Below are positions 1 through 5,740 of a stretch of DNA of 64,000 nucleotides, one piece after another; position 1 is the stretch's first letter; each line of letters opens with the position of its first letter. The notes under the pieces are model-generated. The model saw nothing but the letters and a program-made list of their open reading frames with translations, did no database searches and had not been told where the DNA came from. The stretch is from a virus. A program made the position numbers and the translations under genes. The stretch is from IMG/VR virus record IMGVR_UViG_3300009182_003747, positions 1-64,000 of that record, one strand, 5' to 3'.

Positions 1-2
1 AG

Positions 3-83
3 CGCGTGTGTCAGCGCATAGACGTCTACGATAGGTACGGCAACTACGTCGGCCAGCAGGTAGTCTGTCGGGACGTGGACTAA
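3..83 (+). CDS. C-terminal end of an upstream gene (partial)
   Basis: An open frame enters from the left edge and stops at TAA 81-83. It gives 26 residues ending in VVCRDVD, with the stretch VYDRYGNYVGQQ before that. The next gene starts 9 bases after this stop, so the two are probably co-transcribed. Too little is visible to assign a family. It is called coding because the frame is open to the edge and the codon use resembles its neighbours. Confidence 0.5.
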   Translation, partial: RVCQRIDVYDRYGNYVGQQVVCRDVD

Positions 84-91
84 GAGCTGAC

Positions 92-835
92 GTGGAGATA
101 CAGTTGATCAAGTACAAGGCGGTGTTCATATCCGACGTTCACCTCGGTACTCGCATGAGTCGTCCTGACTTACTCCTCGAGTTCATGAGGACGTTCGAGT
201 GCGAAGAGCTGTACTTGGTCGGCGACATCATCGACGGCTGGGCTATGTCTAGGTCCTTCTTCTGGCCGCAGGATCACAACGACGTGGTGCAGAAGATACT
301 CAGGAGAGCCCGTAAGAACACACACGTTACCTTCATTCCGGGTAATCACGATGAGTTCCTAAGGTCGTTCTGCGATAATCAGTTCGGTAATGTCTCGCTG
401 CTCAAGAGCGACATCTACGTGTCGGTCACAGGTAAGAGATATATAGTCATGCACGGCGACGAGTTCGACTCGGTCATCACGAACGCCAAGTGGCTGAGTC
501 ATCTCGGCAGCTGGGGCTACGACATGACGATCGTGTTCAACATCTGGTTGTCTAAGATAAGAGGCATGCTTGGTCTTCCATACTGGTCTCTCAGCGCGTA
601 CCTCAAGTACAAGGTTAAGAAAGCAGTAAACTTCATAAGTGGATACGAGGAGAATCTATCTTCATATGCGAAGACTAAAGCTGCTGATGGGGTCATATGT
701 GGTCATATTCATCATCCAAACATTCGTAAGATTGGTGAGATTGACTACATGAACTGCGGTGACTGGGTCGAGAGCTGCACGGCTCTGGTCGAGCACTTGG
801 ACGGTACGTGGGAGATAATAGACTACAAGAGATAA
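92..835 (+). CDS. Calcineurin-like metallophosphoesterase, LpxH/UDP-diacylglucosamine-diphosphatase type
   Basis: 247 residues with the full set of dinuclear metallophosphatase motifs: D15-x-H17 (ISDVHLG), GDIIDG at 44-49, GNHDE at 84-88, HGDEFD in the middle and GHIHHP at 204-209. This spacing matches the LpxH-like family, which hydrolyses UDP-2,3-diacylglucosamine in lipid A synthesis. It could therefore act on the host envelope or on nucleotide diphosphates. The substrate is inference, since the family also contains phosphodiesterases of other specificity. The start is GTG 92, chosen because it lies just before the first metal-binding strand and 9 bases after the preceding stop. No strong Shine-Dalgarno is visible. 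A tRNA-Ser follows directly. Confidence 0.8.
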   Translation: MEIQLIKYKAVFISDVHLGTRMSRPDLLLEFMRTFECEELYLVGDIIDGWAMSRSFFWPQDHNDVVQKILRRARKNTHVTFIPGNHDEFLRSFCDNQFGNVSLLKSDIYVSVTGKRYIVMHGDEFDSVITNAKWLSHLGSWGYDMTIVFNIWLSKIRGMLGLPYWSLSAYLKYKVKKAVNFISGYEENLSSYAKTKAADGVICGHIHHPNIRKIGEIDYMNCGDWVESCTALVEHLDGTWEIIDYKR

Positions 836-836
836 T

Positions 837-926
837 GGAAGGGTGGCCGAGTGGTTTAAGGCTCTAGTCTTGAAAACTAGCGTAGGTGAAAGCTTACCGT
901 GAGTTCGAATCTCACCCCTTCCGCCA
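837..926 (+). tRNA. tRNA-Ser (anticodon UGA)
   Basis: Acceptor GGAAGGG 837-843 pairs with CCCTTCC 916-922, followed by G and an encoded CCA. The anticodon stem is CTAGT/ACTAG with loop CTTGAAA and TGA at 871-873. The long variable arm is as expected of class II Ser tRNAs, and the T-loop is GTTCGAATC. Confidence 0.95.
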
Positions 927-928
927 TT

Positions 929-1005
929 GGTCACGTAGCTCAGCTGTATAGAGCATCGGTTTCCTAAACCGAGGGTCACAGGTTAGAGTCCTGTCGTGAT
1001 CGCCA
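929..1005 (+). tRNA. tRNA-Arg (anticodon CCU)
   Basis: Acceptor GGTCACG 929-935 pairs with CGTGATC 995-1001 (one G-U pair), then G and CCA. The anticodon stem is TCGGT/ACCGA with loop TTCCTAA and CCT at 963-965, reading AGG. The T-loop has TTAGAGT in place of the usual TTCRANY, a small departure that should not abolish the fold. Confidence 0.9.
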
Positions 1006-1021
1006 ATAAGAGGAGAGAGCA

Positions 1022-1225
1022 GTGGAAGAACTAAATCAGTTCGTCGGTAAGGAACTATCGTCTGTTAACGAACAGATAACAGATATCGCAAGCAAGAGTG
1101 GACTCACAGTCCAGCCTTGGCCTAAGGGCGTTGGCATTGTAGCCGGAGAACCTAAGACTCTTCTCGTGGTTGTCAACAACACGGAAGAGAATATCATAGA
1201 TCAGTTTATCGCGTACGAACCATGA
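1022..1225 (+). CDS. Small acidic protein, copy 1 of a tandem family of three
   Basis: 67 residues from GTG 1022, preceded by AGGAGAG at 1011-1017. Its plan is shared with the next two genes: a VGK motif near the N-terminus, a helix, a PWP-G loop, then a hydrophobic strand (LLVVVNN) and a final I-x-x-F segment. No family is recognised with confidence. The order (VG, helix, strand after a Gly/Pro loop, strand) is reminiscent of the potato-inhibitor-I/I78 protease-inhibitor fold, but this is only a hypothesis. Its stop overlaps the first possible ATG of copy 2, indicating coupled translation. Confidence 0.75.
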   Translation: MEELNQFVGKELSSVNEQITDIASKSGLTVQPWPKGVGIVAGEPKTLLVVVNNTEENIIDQFIAYEP

Positions 1226-1236
1226 TGGGAAGCAAT

Positions 1237-1443
1237 ATGAGAGATCTAGAAAAGTACGTGGGCAGGCGCTACTCGGAAGTTAACGAGGAGATCAAGTCAT
1301 ACGCTGAAGCCAATGGGCTCACGGCCTTCCCATGGCCTGACGGCATCGGCGGTGCTGGCGCAGACCCTGAGTCTCTCATCGTCATCATAAATAACGATAT
1401 CGATCAGATCATCGTTAGATTCAAGCACTTTGTAGAGGAATAG
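1237..1443 (+). CDS. Small acidic protein, copy 2 of the tandem family
   Basis: 68 residues from ATG 1237. An in-frame ATG at 1222 overlaps the previous stop (ATGA). The 1237 start is preferred because GGGAAG lies 6-7 bases upstream and because the N-terminus MRDLEKYVG then aligns with MEELNQFVG and MEDLSSYVG of the other two copies. It shares the FPWP-DG loop, a DPESLIVIINN strand and the I-I-x-x-F end. It belongs to a divergent paralogous series whose function is unknown. A soluble cytoplasmic protein is likely because no signal or membrane segment is present. Confidence 0.75.
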   Translation: MRDLEKYVGRRYSEVNEEIKSYAEANGLTAFPWPDGIGGAGADPESLIVIINNDIDQIIVRFKHFVEE

Positions 1444-1446
1444 TAG

Positions 1447-1650
1447 ATGGAAGATCTTAGTTCTTACGTAGGTAAAGTCTTAACATATATAGTTCTAGAA
1501 GAAATTAGCTCGAAGGCTTCTGCTTCTGGATTTAGAGCAGACGTATGCGCTAGAGATATGGAAGTCAATGATCCGGACCCAGAGGTCATCATCGTCTTTG
1601 TGGACAATATCGATGATATGATCATCACAAAGTTCTACATACCAAGTTAA
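1447..1650 (+). CDS. Small acidic protein, copy 3 of the tandem family
   Basis: 67 residues from ATG 1447 with GAGGAA at 1435-1440 as ribosome binding site. It is the most diverged copy. It keeps YVGK at the N-terminus and DPEVIIVFVDN-IDDMIITKF at the C-terminus but has lost the PWP loop, which is replaced by ADVCARD. The stop is immediately followed by tRNA-Val, so this mRNA is probably cut by tRNA processing. The function is unknown. Divergence among the copies suggests different targets rather than simple dosage. Confidence 0.7.
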   Translation: MEDLSSYVGKVLTYIVLEEISSKASASGFRADVCARDMEVNDPDPEVIIVFVDNIDDMIITKFYIPS

Positions 1651-1725
1651 GGCCGGTTAGCTCAGCGGTAGAGCACCTCGCTTACACCGAGGCTGTCGGC
1701 GGTTCGAGACCGTCACCGGCTACCA
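1651..1725 (+). tRNA. tRNA-Val (anticodon UAC)
   Basis: Acceptor GGCCGGT pairs with ACCGGCT (G1-U72 pair), then A and CCA 1723-1725. The anticodon stem is CCTCG/CGAGG with loop CTTACAC and TAC at 1683-1685. The D and T loops are standard. Confidence 0.93.
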
Positions 1726-1733
1726 TTTTTCAG

Positions 1734-1762
1734 TTGACATTAATTCCAGACTGTGGTATATT
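1734..1762 (+). promoter_or_regulatory. Consensus sigma70 promoter (TTGACA-N17-TATATT)
   Basis: TTGACA at 1734-1739, a 17-base spacer and TATATT at 1757-1762 precede the three-gene group starting at 1786. The -10 box and its preceding TGG are the same as in the promoter at 5996-6024. It lies directly after tRNA-Val and probably uses unmodified host RNA polymerase. Confidence 0.8.
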
Positions 1763-1785
1763 ATATACATAATGGAGATTTGGCA

Positions 1786-2193
1786 ATGAGCATGCACCTA
1801 GCACCAGTTTACTTTACCACGACGCGTTCAGGCCAGAAGAGTAAGGCATCAAAGAGCAAGAAGCTCGCCGACGCTACGGCCAAGCACGAGCAGTGGCTCA
1901 AGGCCAGAGGCCTGCATCCTAATCAGAGAGACCTGCAGAGAGCGTTCAAGGGTAGGTACGTCGAGGCACTACCCGACCTCAGCGTCGAGTCGCTCTATGA
2001 GCTCTCTAATGGCATAGGAAATGGATATAAGAATGGTATCATGGAGAATCTCCGCAGGGAGAAGCCAGAGGTTCAAAGAGAAATCCTTGAGAAAGCTCAG
2101 CGCACTACAGTCGCCTACAACAAGGGACCAACTATGTACTTCAGTCCCGAGTCAGACAAGACCAACCTTGGTTCAGGTTCACGGAGAGGATAA
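1786..2193 (+). CDS. Basic phage hypothetical protein
   Basis: 135 residues from ATG 1786, with GGAG at 1774-1777. An upstream in-frame GTG at 1753 is rejected because it lies between the -35 and -10 boxes of the promoter. The N-terminal third is rich in Lys/Ser, a central segment is predicted helical (LHPNQRDLQRAFKG), and the C-terminus has a YNKGPTMYFSPESDKTN-type tail. The N-terminus MSMHL and a C-terminal S-x-K-x-N signature resemble conserved tailed-phage proteins of unknown function. No catalytic motif is seen. It is the first gene of a tight three-gene unit. Confidence 0.7.
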   Translation: MSMHLAPVYFTTTRSGQKSKASKSKKLADATAKHEQWLKARGLHPNQRDLQRAFKGRYVEALPDLSVESLYELSNGIGNGYKNGIMENLRREKPEVQREILEKAQRTTVAYNKGPTMYFSPESDKTNLGSGSRRG

Positions 2194-2194
2194 T

Positions 2195-2407
2195 ATGTAC
2201 GAGAAAGTAGCGAGTACCTACGCATCAGAAGACGGTAGCCTAGAAGCTCAAGTCATCGAGGTAATTAAGATCGAGAAAGCTTACGAGGTACGCATGTATC
2301 GCGATGGTAAGCTGGTAGATAAGCGTTACTCTTCTGGTAAGAGTGAGCTCTACCATGAGAACATCGCTGAGAACTACGTCACCGGAGTCTTGAGTCTGGA
2401 GAGCTGA
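2195..2407 (+). CDS. Small hypothetical protein
   Basis: 70 residues from ATG 2195, with GGAGAGGA 6 bases upstream. The frame stays open further upstream but overlaps the previous gene, so this start is chosen by the ribosome binding site. The predicted product is largely beta-strand: an IEVIKIEKAYEVRMYRDG hairpin followed by a charged segment. This resembles many small phage proteins that present a single sheet. No membrane or signal segment is present. It sits 1 base from its neighbour on each side, so translation is coupled. Confidence 0.7.
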   Translation: MYEKVASTYASEDGSLEAQVIEVIKIEKAYEVRMYRDGKLVDKRYSSGKSELYHENIAENYVTGVLSLES

Positions 2408-2408
2408 G

Positions 2409-2585
2409 ATGGAGTTCATCGACATTCAGACTCGAGACCCAATGGGTGTGTGGAGAGTCTACGACACGACAATCAATGAGTCTCAGATAATCAGGGCGCG
2501 CATGCACGAGCTCAAGGACAGGTACCCTACCTTTCAGGTACGAGCTGTAGATAAAGACGGCAAGATAGTCGATTTCTTGGGTTGA
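2409..2585 (+). CDS. Small hypothetical protein (58 aa)
   Basis: ATG 2409 lies 1 base after the preceding stop, and TGA is at 2583-2585. The product has 58 residues: MEFIDIQTRDPMGVWRVYD at the start, a helix with REM-type charged residues, then a strand FQVRAVDKDGKIVDFLG. An alternation of strand-helix-strand with a conserved-looking DKDGK turn is visible, but no family is recognised. The stop codon TGA is embedded in the TTGACA box of the next promoter, a compact arrangement. Coding is supported by spacing and codon use. Confidence 0.6.
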   Translation: MEFIDIQTRDPMGVWRVYDTTINESQIIRARMHELKDRYPTFQVRAVDKDGKIVDFLG

Positions 2586-2621
2586 CATTTAATCTAACTC
2601 ATGATACTATCTTAATATAAT
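2582..2621 (+). promoter_or_regulatory. Promoter region in front of the structured RNA
   Basis: TTGACA at 2582-2587 is followed at 17-base spacing by TACTAT (2605-2610). A better -10, TATAAT at 2616-2621, follows with only a weak -35. Either would start transcription at about 2617-2628, just ahead of the folded region beginning near 2650 and with no open frame of normal size between. Confidence 0.5.
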
Positions 2622-2649
2622 CTGAATAACGCTGTTTGGCATTGCTAAA

Positions 2650-2873
2650 GAGAAAAGACAACTTCGGTTGTCTCTTCATGGATACATCAGAGCCCGAAGT
2701 GTGTGCACAATAATAAACACAGAGGTAGGTCCACCAAAGAATACAGCTATTTCGAATGTCGCTGGTGAGGTGTAGGCTAGACAGCTGGTGTATCCTTGAA
2801 GAGACAATTGTGATGGCGGAAAAGCCGCTGACTATATTAAAAAATGGCTTGGATATAATGATAAATCCAAACC
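2650..2873 (+). ncRNA. Candidate structured non-coding RNA with two competing folds
   Basis: No convincing gene occupies this stretch. A 7-bp hairpin capped by TTCG spans 2656-2673 (AGACAAC/GTTGTCT). The downstream half of that hairpin also begins a long-range helix: 2668-2690 pairs with 2785-2807 over 23 positions with one mismatch and one G-U pair. The two structures are mutually exclusive. Inside the long helix are smaller hairpins (CAGC/GCTG around 2744-2764). After it come GCGG/CCGC (2816-2828) and TTGGAT/ATCCAA (2849-2870). A promoter lies upstream and tRNA-Asn follows. The setting resembles the stable RNAs C and D encoded in the T4 tRNA cluster, but sequence identity to a known class is not claimed. 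Confidence 0.5.
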
Positions 2874-2906
2874 AGTTCCTTCTTCTTAAACTTTACAAAT
2901 AATTAT

Positions 2907-2983
2907 TCCTGGACGGTCACAAGGTGGGACAGCAGACTGTTAATCTGTTCATCAGGTAGGTTCGATTCCTACTCCAGGAGCCA
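2907..2983 (+). tRNA. tRNA-Asn (anticodon GUU)
   Basis: Acceptor TCCTGGA pairs with TCCAGGA 2973-2979, then G and CCA. The anticodon stem is GCAGA/TCTGT with loop CTGTTAA and GTT at 2939-2941. The D arm is irregular (GTC/GAC around ACAAGGTGG), while the T arm is normal. Confidence 0.85.
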
Positions 2984-2992
2984 ACCATTAAA

Positions 2993-3086
2993 GGCAGACC
3001 CACAGATAGCTGCCTCCGCCATACGCGAAAAGTGGGATGGGCTGCGTATGCGGGGTTTGGTAGTTTTCCTGACACAAGAAAAACTA
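2993..3086 (+). other. Hairpin-rich intergenic stretch after tRNA-Asn
   Basis: Three successive stems can be drawn: GGCAG/CTGCC (2993-2997 with 3010-3014), a bulged 10-bp stem CCGC-C-ATACGC with GCGTATGCGG (3016-3026 with 3044-3053), and TAGTTTT/AAAACTA (3061-3067 with 3080-3086). They could be the 3' part of the upstream structured RNA, with tRNA-Asn inserted in it, or a transcription end between convergent units. No poly-U run follows the last stem on either strand. Confidence 0.35.
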
Positions 3087-3093
3087 TCACCAG

Positions 3094-3540
3094 TTAATCG
3101 TTGGTTTGATGTTTCATAATAAGTATTGGCTTATCTGCAGAAGGCACTGCATTTTTAGCTCTATTGATATCACCTTGCCAATAATCTTTTACTTGTTGTG
3201 AAACAAATCCATTTGTAGAAATTTTTTGTGTCGGAACTGTTTTAGAGTGATCTATTGCGTGTTGAACACTATATCTTTGTTTGCCATCACCAAAAGTGCT
3301 TCCTGTAAAATAATCACCTTTTTTTCTAGCAGCTGTAGCTATTTTATCATGATCATCTGCTTCTTTTTTTGATAAAGGTTTTAAGTTATTTTGATCAATT
3401 ATTTTAGCATGAATTTGGTTATTATTATTCATAATAGCATTTTTACTTCTATTTAATCCATCAATAATGCTATGAGTATCTCCACTTAATTTAGAATTAA
3501 TATCTAAATCTTCATTTATGAATTGTAAAAATGTTTTCAT
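3094..3540 (-). CDS. Putative internal head protein with T4-type capsid-targeting peptide
   Basis: 148 residues from ATG 3540, chosen over upstream ATGs because AAGGAT lies just before it and a TATAAATA late promoter sits 35 bases upstream. The first eleven residues, MKTFLQFINED, match the capsid-targeting sequence of T4 internal proteins (MKTYQEFIAEA type), including an I-x-E site as cut by the gp21 prohead protease. The rest is hydrophilic, Asn/Lys/Asp-rich and lacks cysteine-rich or membrane motifs. The gene is far more AT-rich than its surroundings and is the only leftward gene in this rightward region, suggesting recent gain. Inference: it is packaged in the head and ejected with DNA. 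Confidence 0.6.
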   Translation of the reverse strand: MKTFLQFINEDLDINSKLSGDTHSIIDGLNRSKNAIMNNNNQIHAKIIDQNNLKPLSKKEADDHDKIATAARKKGDYFTGSTFGDGKQRYSVQHAIDHSKTVPTQKISTNGFVSQQVKDYWQGDINRAKNAVPSADKPILIMKHQTND

Positions 3541-3574
3541 TTTTTTATCCTTTTTAATTACATGAATTTTTATA

Positions 3575-3582
3575 TATTTATA
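3575..3582 (-). promoter_or_regulatory. T4-type late promoter TATAAATA
   Basis: Exact TATAAATA on the minus strand, 34 bases upstream of ATG 3540. This octamer is the recognition element of gp55-family late sigma factors, and a gp55 homologue is encoded at 24672-25271. Confidence 0.75.
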
Positions 3583-3617
3583 GATGATCACTACTTTGAC
3601 TCAAATCTAAGACAACA

Positions 3618-3692
3618 GCCCAAGTAGCACAGCGGTAGTGCAACGCACTTGTAATGCGTAGGTCGGGAGTTCAATCCTCTCCTTGGGCACCA
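3618..3692 (+). tRNA. tRNA-Thr (anticodon UGU)
   Basis: Acceptor GCCCAAG pairs with CTTGGGC 3682-3688, then A and CCA. The anticodon stem is ACGCA/TGCGT with loop CTTGTAA and TGT at 3650-3652. The T-loop is TTCAATC. Confidence 0.93.
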
Positions 3693-3697
3693 TATAT

Positions 3698-3773
3698 GCT
3701 GCCATAGCTCAGTTGGTAGAGCAGTTGATTAGTAATCATCAGGTCGCGAGTTCGACTCTTGCTGGCAGCACCA
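3698..3773 (+). tRNA. tRNA-Thr-like (anticodon AGU)
   Basis: Acceptor GCTGCCA pairs perfectly with TGGCAGC, then A and CCA. The anticodon stem GTTGA/TCATC has one T-T mismatch. The loop TTAGTAA puts AGT at 3731-3733. A bacterial Thr tRNA with A34 is unusual, because GGU normally serves ACU/ACC. The fold is otherwise standard, so it is kept as a functional gene with some doubt on decoding. Confidence 0.85.
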
Positions 3774-3778
3774 TTAAT

Positions 3779-3856
3779 GAGGCAGTGTGCAGGAATTGGA
3801 TACTGCGGGGTCTGCAAAACCTTAAAATGTGGGTTCGAGTCCCATCTGCCTCTCCA
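3779..3856 (+). tRNA. tRNA-Cys (anticodon GCA)
   Basis: Acceptor GAGGCAG pairs with CTGCCTC 3846-3852, then T and CCA. The D stem is GCAG/CTGC. The anticodon stem GGGGT/ACCTT contains two G-U pairs, with loop CTGCAAA and GCA at 3814-3816. Confidence 0.85.
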
Positions 3857-3880
3857 ACTAATAACTGTAACAAAAGATTT

Positions 3881-3955
3881 ATCGGTCAGGGAAAGTGGTA
3901 ATCCGCAGGTCTCCAAAACCTTGAGAACTCAGTTCGATTCTGAGGACCGGTGCCA
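3881..3955 (+). tRNA. tRNA-Trp (anticodon CCA)
   Basis: Acceptor ATCGGTC pairs with GACCGGT 3945-3951 (one T-G pair), then G and CCA. The anticodon arm AGGT/ACCT has loop CTCCAAA and CCA at 3913-3915. The T-loop is TTCGATT. Confidence 0.88.
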
Positions 3956-3989
3956 ACTCATATATAGATAGTATGCAACTGGAGTCTCT

Positions 3990-4634
3990 ATGGCAATAAT
4001 TGGTATATACGTGCATCACCCGTACTGCTCGGAAGATAGCGCAGTAGGTATATCGTCGGCTATAGGCAGCTCACACTCGTGTACTTACTTCGACGAGACA
4101 GACATAACTCCAGAGTTTCTCAGTCAGTTCGACCTTATAGTTTTTCCAGGAGGTATTGGAGATGCCGATAGGTTCAGCGACGTATTTCACTGGAAAAAAG
4201 CAGCTGCTGTAAATGAATACGTAAGATCTGGAGGAAAGTATCTTGGAATATGCATGGGTGCTTACTGGGCTGGTTCTCACTATTTTGATATTATCAGTGG
4301 CATAGACGCAGTGCAGTACATCAGACAGCCAGATGCTCTAGTAAAGAGAAGCTATGGTACTGTAGTCAACTGCGAGTGGAATAAAGAAGAAGAGGTCATG
4401 TACTTCTACGATGGCTGCACTTTTACTGGTAATATGACTGGTATAGAAGTGGTAGGCAGATACGCAGACGTCCACAAGCACCCAATGGCTATTATTCAGG
4501 GCAACGTCGGCTTGATAGGTACTCATCCCGAGGCACAAGACTACTGGTACGACACTTGGTCGTATATGCCTGACTCATATCACGAGGGTGTTCACTATAA
4601 GTTACTAAGAGAGTTCGTCGAGAAACTGCTTTAA
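3990..4634 (+). CDS. Class I glutamine-amidotransferase-fold protein (BPL_N-like)
   Basis: 214 residues from ATG 3990, with GGAG at 3981-3984. The fold signature is a strand ending in FPGG (52-55) and a nucleophile elbow GICMGAYWAG (86-95) with Cys88. This is the arrangement of the glutamine-amidotransferase superfamily and of the N-terminal domain of biotin-protein-ligase-like proteins (BPL_N). A later His-containing segment (HPEAQ, in GTHPEAQDYW) fits the usual GxHPE end of the class I amidotransferase triad. No synthetase domain is attached, so the acceptor reaction is unknown. A role in a small modification or hydrolysis step, possibly with the RNase H-like gene downstream, is inference. 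Confidence 0.65.
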   Translation: MAIIGIYVHHPYCSEDSAVGISSAIGSSHSCTYFDETDITPEFLSQFDLIVFPGGIGDADRFSDVFHWKKAAAVNEYVRSGGKYLGICMGAYWAGSHYFDIISGIDAVQYIRQPDALVKRSYGTVVNCEWNKEEEVMYFYDGCTFTGNMTGIEVVGRYADVHKHPMAIIQGNVGLIGTHPEAQDYWYDTWSYMPDSYHEGVHYKLLREFVEKLL

Positions 4635-4651
4635 TAAACTAGGAATACACC

Positions 4652-5122
4652 ATGAAGAAGATCGATATAGAAGAGGTAAGAGAGTTCATAGCGGCTCAGA
4701 CGCCAGAGACTAAGATCTATATCGGTGGTGACTCAGAAAGATTTAATATAAAGGGTCTGTGGTATGCAGACTACACTCTGGCCATAGTGGTGCACTACAG
4801 CGGTAATCGCGGCTGCAAGATATTCGGTGAGGTCCAGCGCGAGCGTGACTTCGACCAGCAGAAAGACAAGCCTCGGATGCGTCTTATGAATGAGGTCTAT
4901 AAGATAGCAGAGCTCTACATGAAGCTCGCGGAAGTACTGGAGGACAGACATGTGGAAGTGCATCTTGATATTAACCCAGATGAGCATTATGGTTCTTCCT
5001 GTGTTATTAATGAGGCTACCGGATATATTCGTGGTATGTGCAATATCGTTCCTTTGGTCAAGCCAAATGCTTTTGCTGCGTCCTATGCTGCGGACAGACT
5101 CAAAGAGATCCTAGCGGCGTGA
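4652..5122 (+). CDS. RNase H-fold protein of the YkuK/DUF458 type
   Basis: 156 residues from ATG 4652 behind AGGAAT. The first strand carries IYIGGDSER (22-30), the second acidic group is in HLDINPDEHYGSS, and a third conserved block KPNAFAASYAADR lies near the C-terminus. These are the recognisable motifs of the YkuK/DUF458 family, predicted to have an RNase H-like fold with an acidic metal site. The family is often found in phages and sporulating bacteria, and its substrate is not established. The gene follows the amidotransferase-like gene by 17 bases and precedes tRNA-Gly, so it may act on RNA during late infection. That role is inference. Confidence 0.7.
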   Translation: MKKIDIEEVREFIAAQTPETKIYIGGDSERFNIKGLWYADYTLAIVVHYSGNRGCKIFGEVQRERDFDQQKDKPRMRLMNEVYKIAELYMKLAEVLEDRHVEVHLDINPDEHYGSSCVINEATGYIRGMCNIVPLVKPNAFAASYAADRLKEILAA

Positions 5123-5135
5123 TATATAGAGATAT

Positions 5136-5210
5136 GCGGATGTAGCTCAGTGGTAGAGCGCGACCTTGCCAAGGTCGATGTCGAGGGTTCGACCCCCTTC
5201 GTCCGCTCCA
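5136..5210 (+). tRNA. tRNA-Gly (anticodon GCC)
   Basis: Acceptor GCGGATG pairs with CGTCCGC 5200-5206 (one G-U pair), then T and CCA. The anticodon stem is CGACC/GGTCG with loop TTGCCAA and GCC at 5168-5170. Confidence 0.95.
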
Positions 5211-5227
5211 TTTTTTAGGAGGAGCAT

Positions 5228-5542
5228 ATGAGATACTTAATACCACTGCTGCTTATGACCACCGCCGCTGTAGCACAACAGCAGAGCCAGAACCCGTGTG
5301 ATACCGCTCAGAAAGTACATGAATTTCTTACTCAGCAGTACGGCGAGAAGCCATTTATAGAGTTCAAAGACTCACAGGGTCGTCAGATGATAATGTATGT
5401 TAATCCTACTACTGGATCATATACAGTAATAACTACAAATAATATAAGTTCATGCGGTGTATCAGCAGGAAGTTCTTTTGCTCCCGCAGATCAAAATAGA
5501 TTTAAAGAATCAGAACCCAAGAAAAAAGAAGTTCCGAGTTAA
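5228..5542 (+). CDS. Small exported protein
   Basis: 104 residues from ATG 5228, preceded by the strong ribosome site AGGAGGA. The N-terminus MRYLIPLLLMTTAAVAQQ is a typical signal peptide with cleavage after AVA. The mature part is about 88 residues with two cysteines (one near the N-terminus, one in SSCGVS) that could form a periplasmic disulphide, and a Lys/Glu-rich tail. No enzyme motif is recognised. It is likely a periplasmic or cell-surface protein, perhaps modifying the host envelope during infection, which is inference. It is flanked by tRNA-Gly and a tiny membrane ORF. Confidence 0.7.
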   Translation: MRYLIPLLLMTTAAVAQQQSQNPCDTAQKVHEFLTQQYGEKPFIEFKDSQGRQMIMYVNPTTGSYTVITTNNISSCGVSAGSSFAPADQNRFKESEPKKKEVPS

Positions 5543-5545
5543 TAC

Positions 5546-5662
5546 ATGTACAAGATATTCAAGAGACTAGATAGAGTCTTTGATTTCATCATCAAGATAC
5601 TGTGGTTTGTACTCTTGTGCAAGTGGCTTCTTGGTACTGATATTATCAGTCTAATAAAGTAA
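5546..5662 (+). CDS. Possible 38-aa membrane mini-protein
   Basis: ATG 5546 follows the preceding stop by 3 bases, with TAA at 5660-5662 immediately before tRNA-Gly. The 38 residues start with a basic segment (MYKIFKRLDRVFDF), followed by a hydrophobic run (IIKILWFVLLCKWLLG) able to span a membrane. There is no good ribosome site of its own, so expression would depend on coupling to the upstream gene. The size and the amphipathic-basic then hydrophobic pattern are typical of small phage membrane effectors. Support is limited to spacing and composition. Confidence 0.4.
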   Translation: MYKIFKRLDRVFDFIIKILWFVLLCKWLLGTDIISLIK

Positions 5663-5664
5663 TT

Positions 5665-5739
5665 GCGGGTGTAGCTCAGTGGTAGAGCCTCAGTTTTCCA
5701 AACTGATTGTCGAGGGTTCGATCCCCTTCGCCCGCTCCA
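5665..5739 (+). tRNA. tRNA-Gly (anticodon UCC)
   Basis: Acceptor GCGGGTG pairs with CGCCCGC 5729-5735 (one G-U pair), then T and CCA. The anticodon stem is TCAGT/ACTGA with loop TTTCCAA and TCC at 5697-5699. Confidence 0.95.
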
Positions 5740-5740
5740 G

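Noticed and set aside
662-979. Minus-strand open frame of 105 codons
   Set aside because: It runs across two tRNA genes and the 3' end of the phosphoesterase; tRNA structure explains the sequence. Similar frames at 3671-3916 and 5539-5904 lie over tRNAs or the structured RNA.
2650-2873. tmRNA or group I intron
   Set aside because: No tRNA-like Ala acceptor with G-U pair, no tag frame ending in Ala codons, and no recognisable P3-P7 core or guanosine site. The GACTATAT at 2830-2837 alone is not enough.
2756-2902. 48-codon rightward frame in the structured RNA region (MSLVRCRL start)
   Set aside because: No ribosome site, internal to strong RNA helices, and no protein-like composition pattern. 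A non-coding explanation is stronger.
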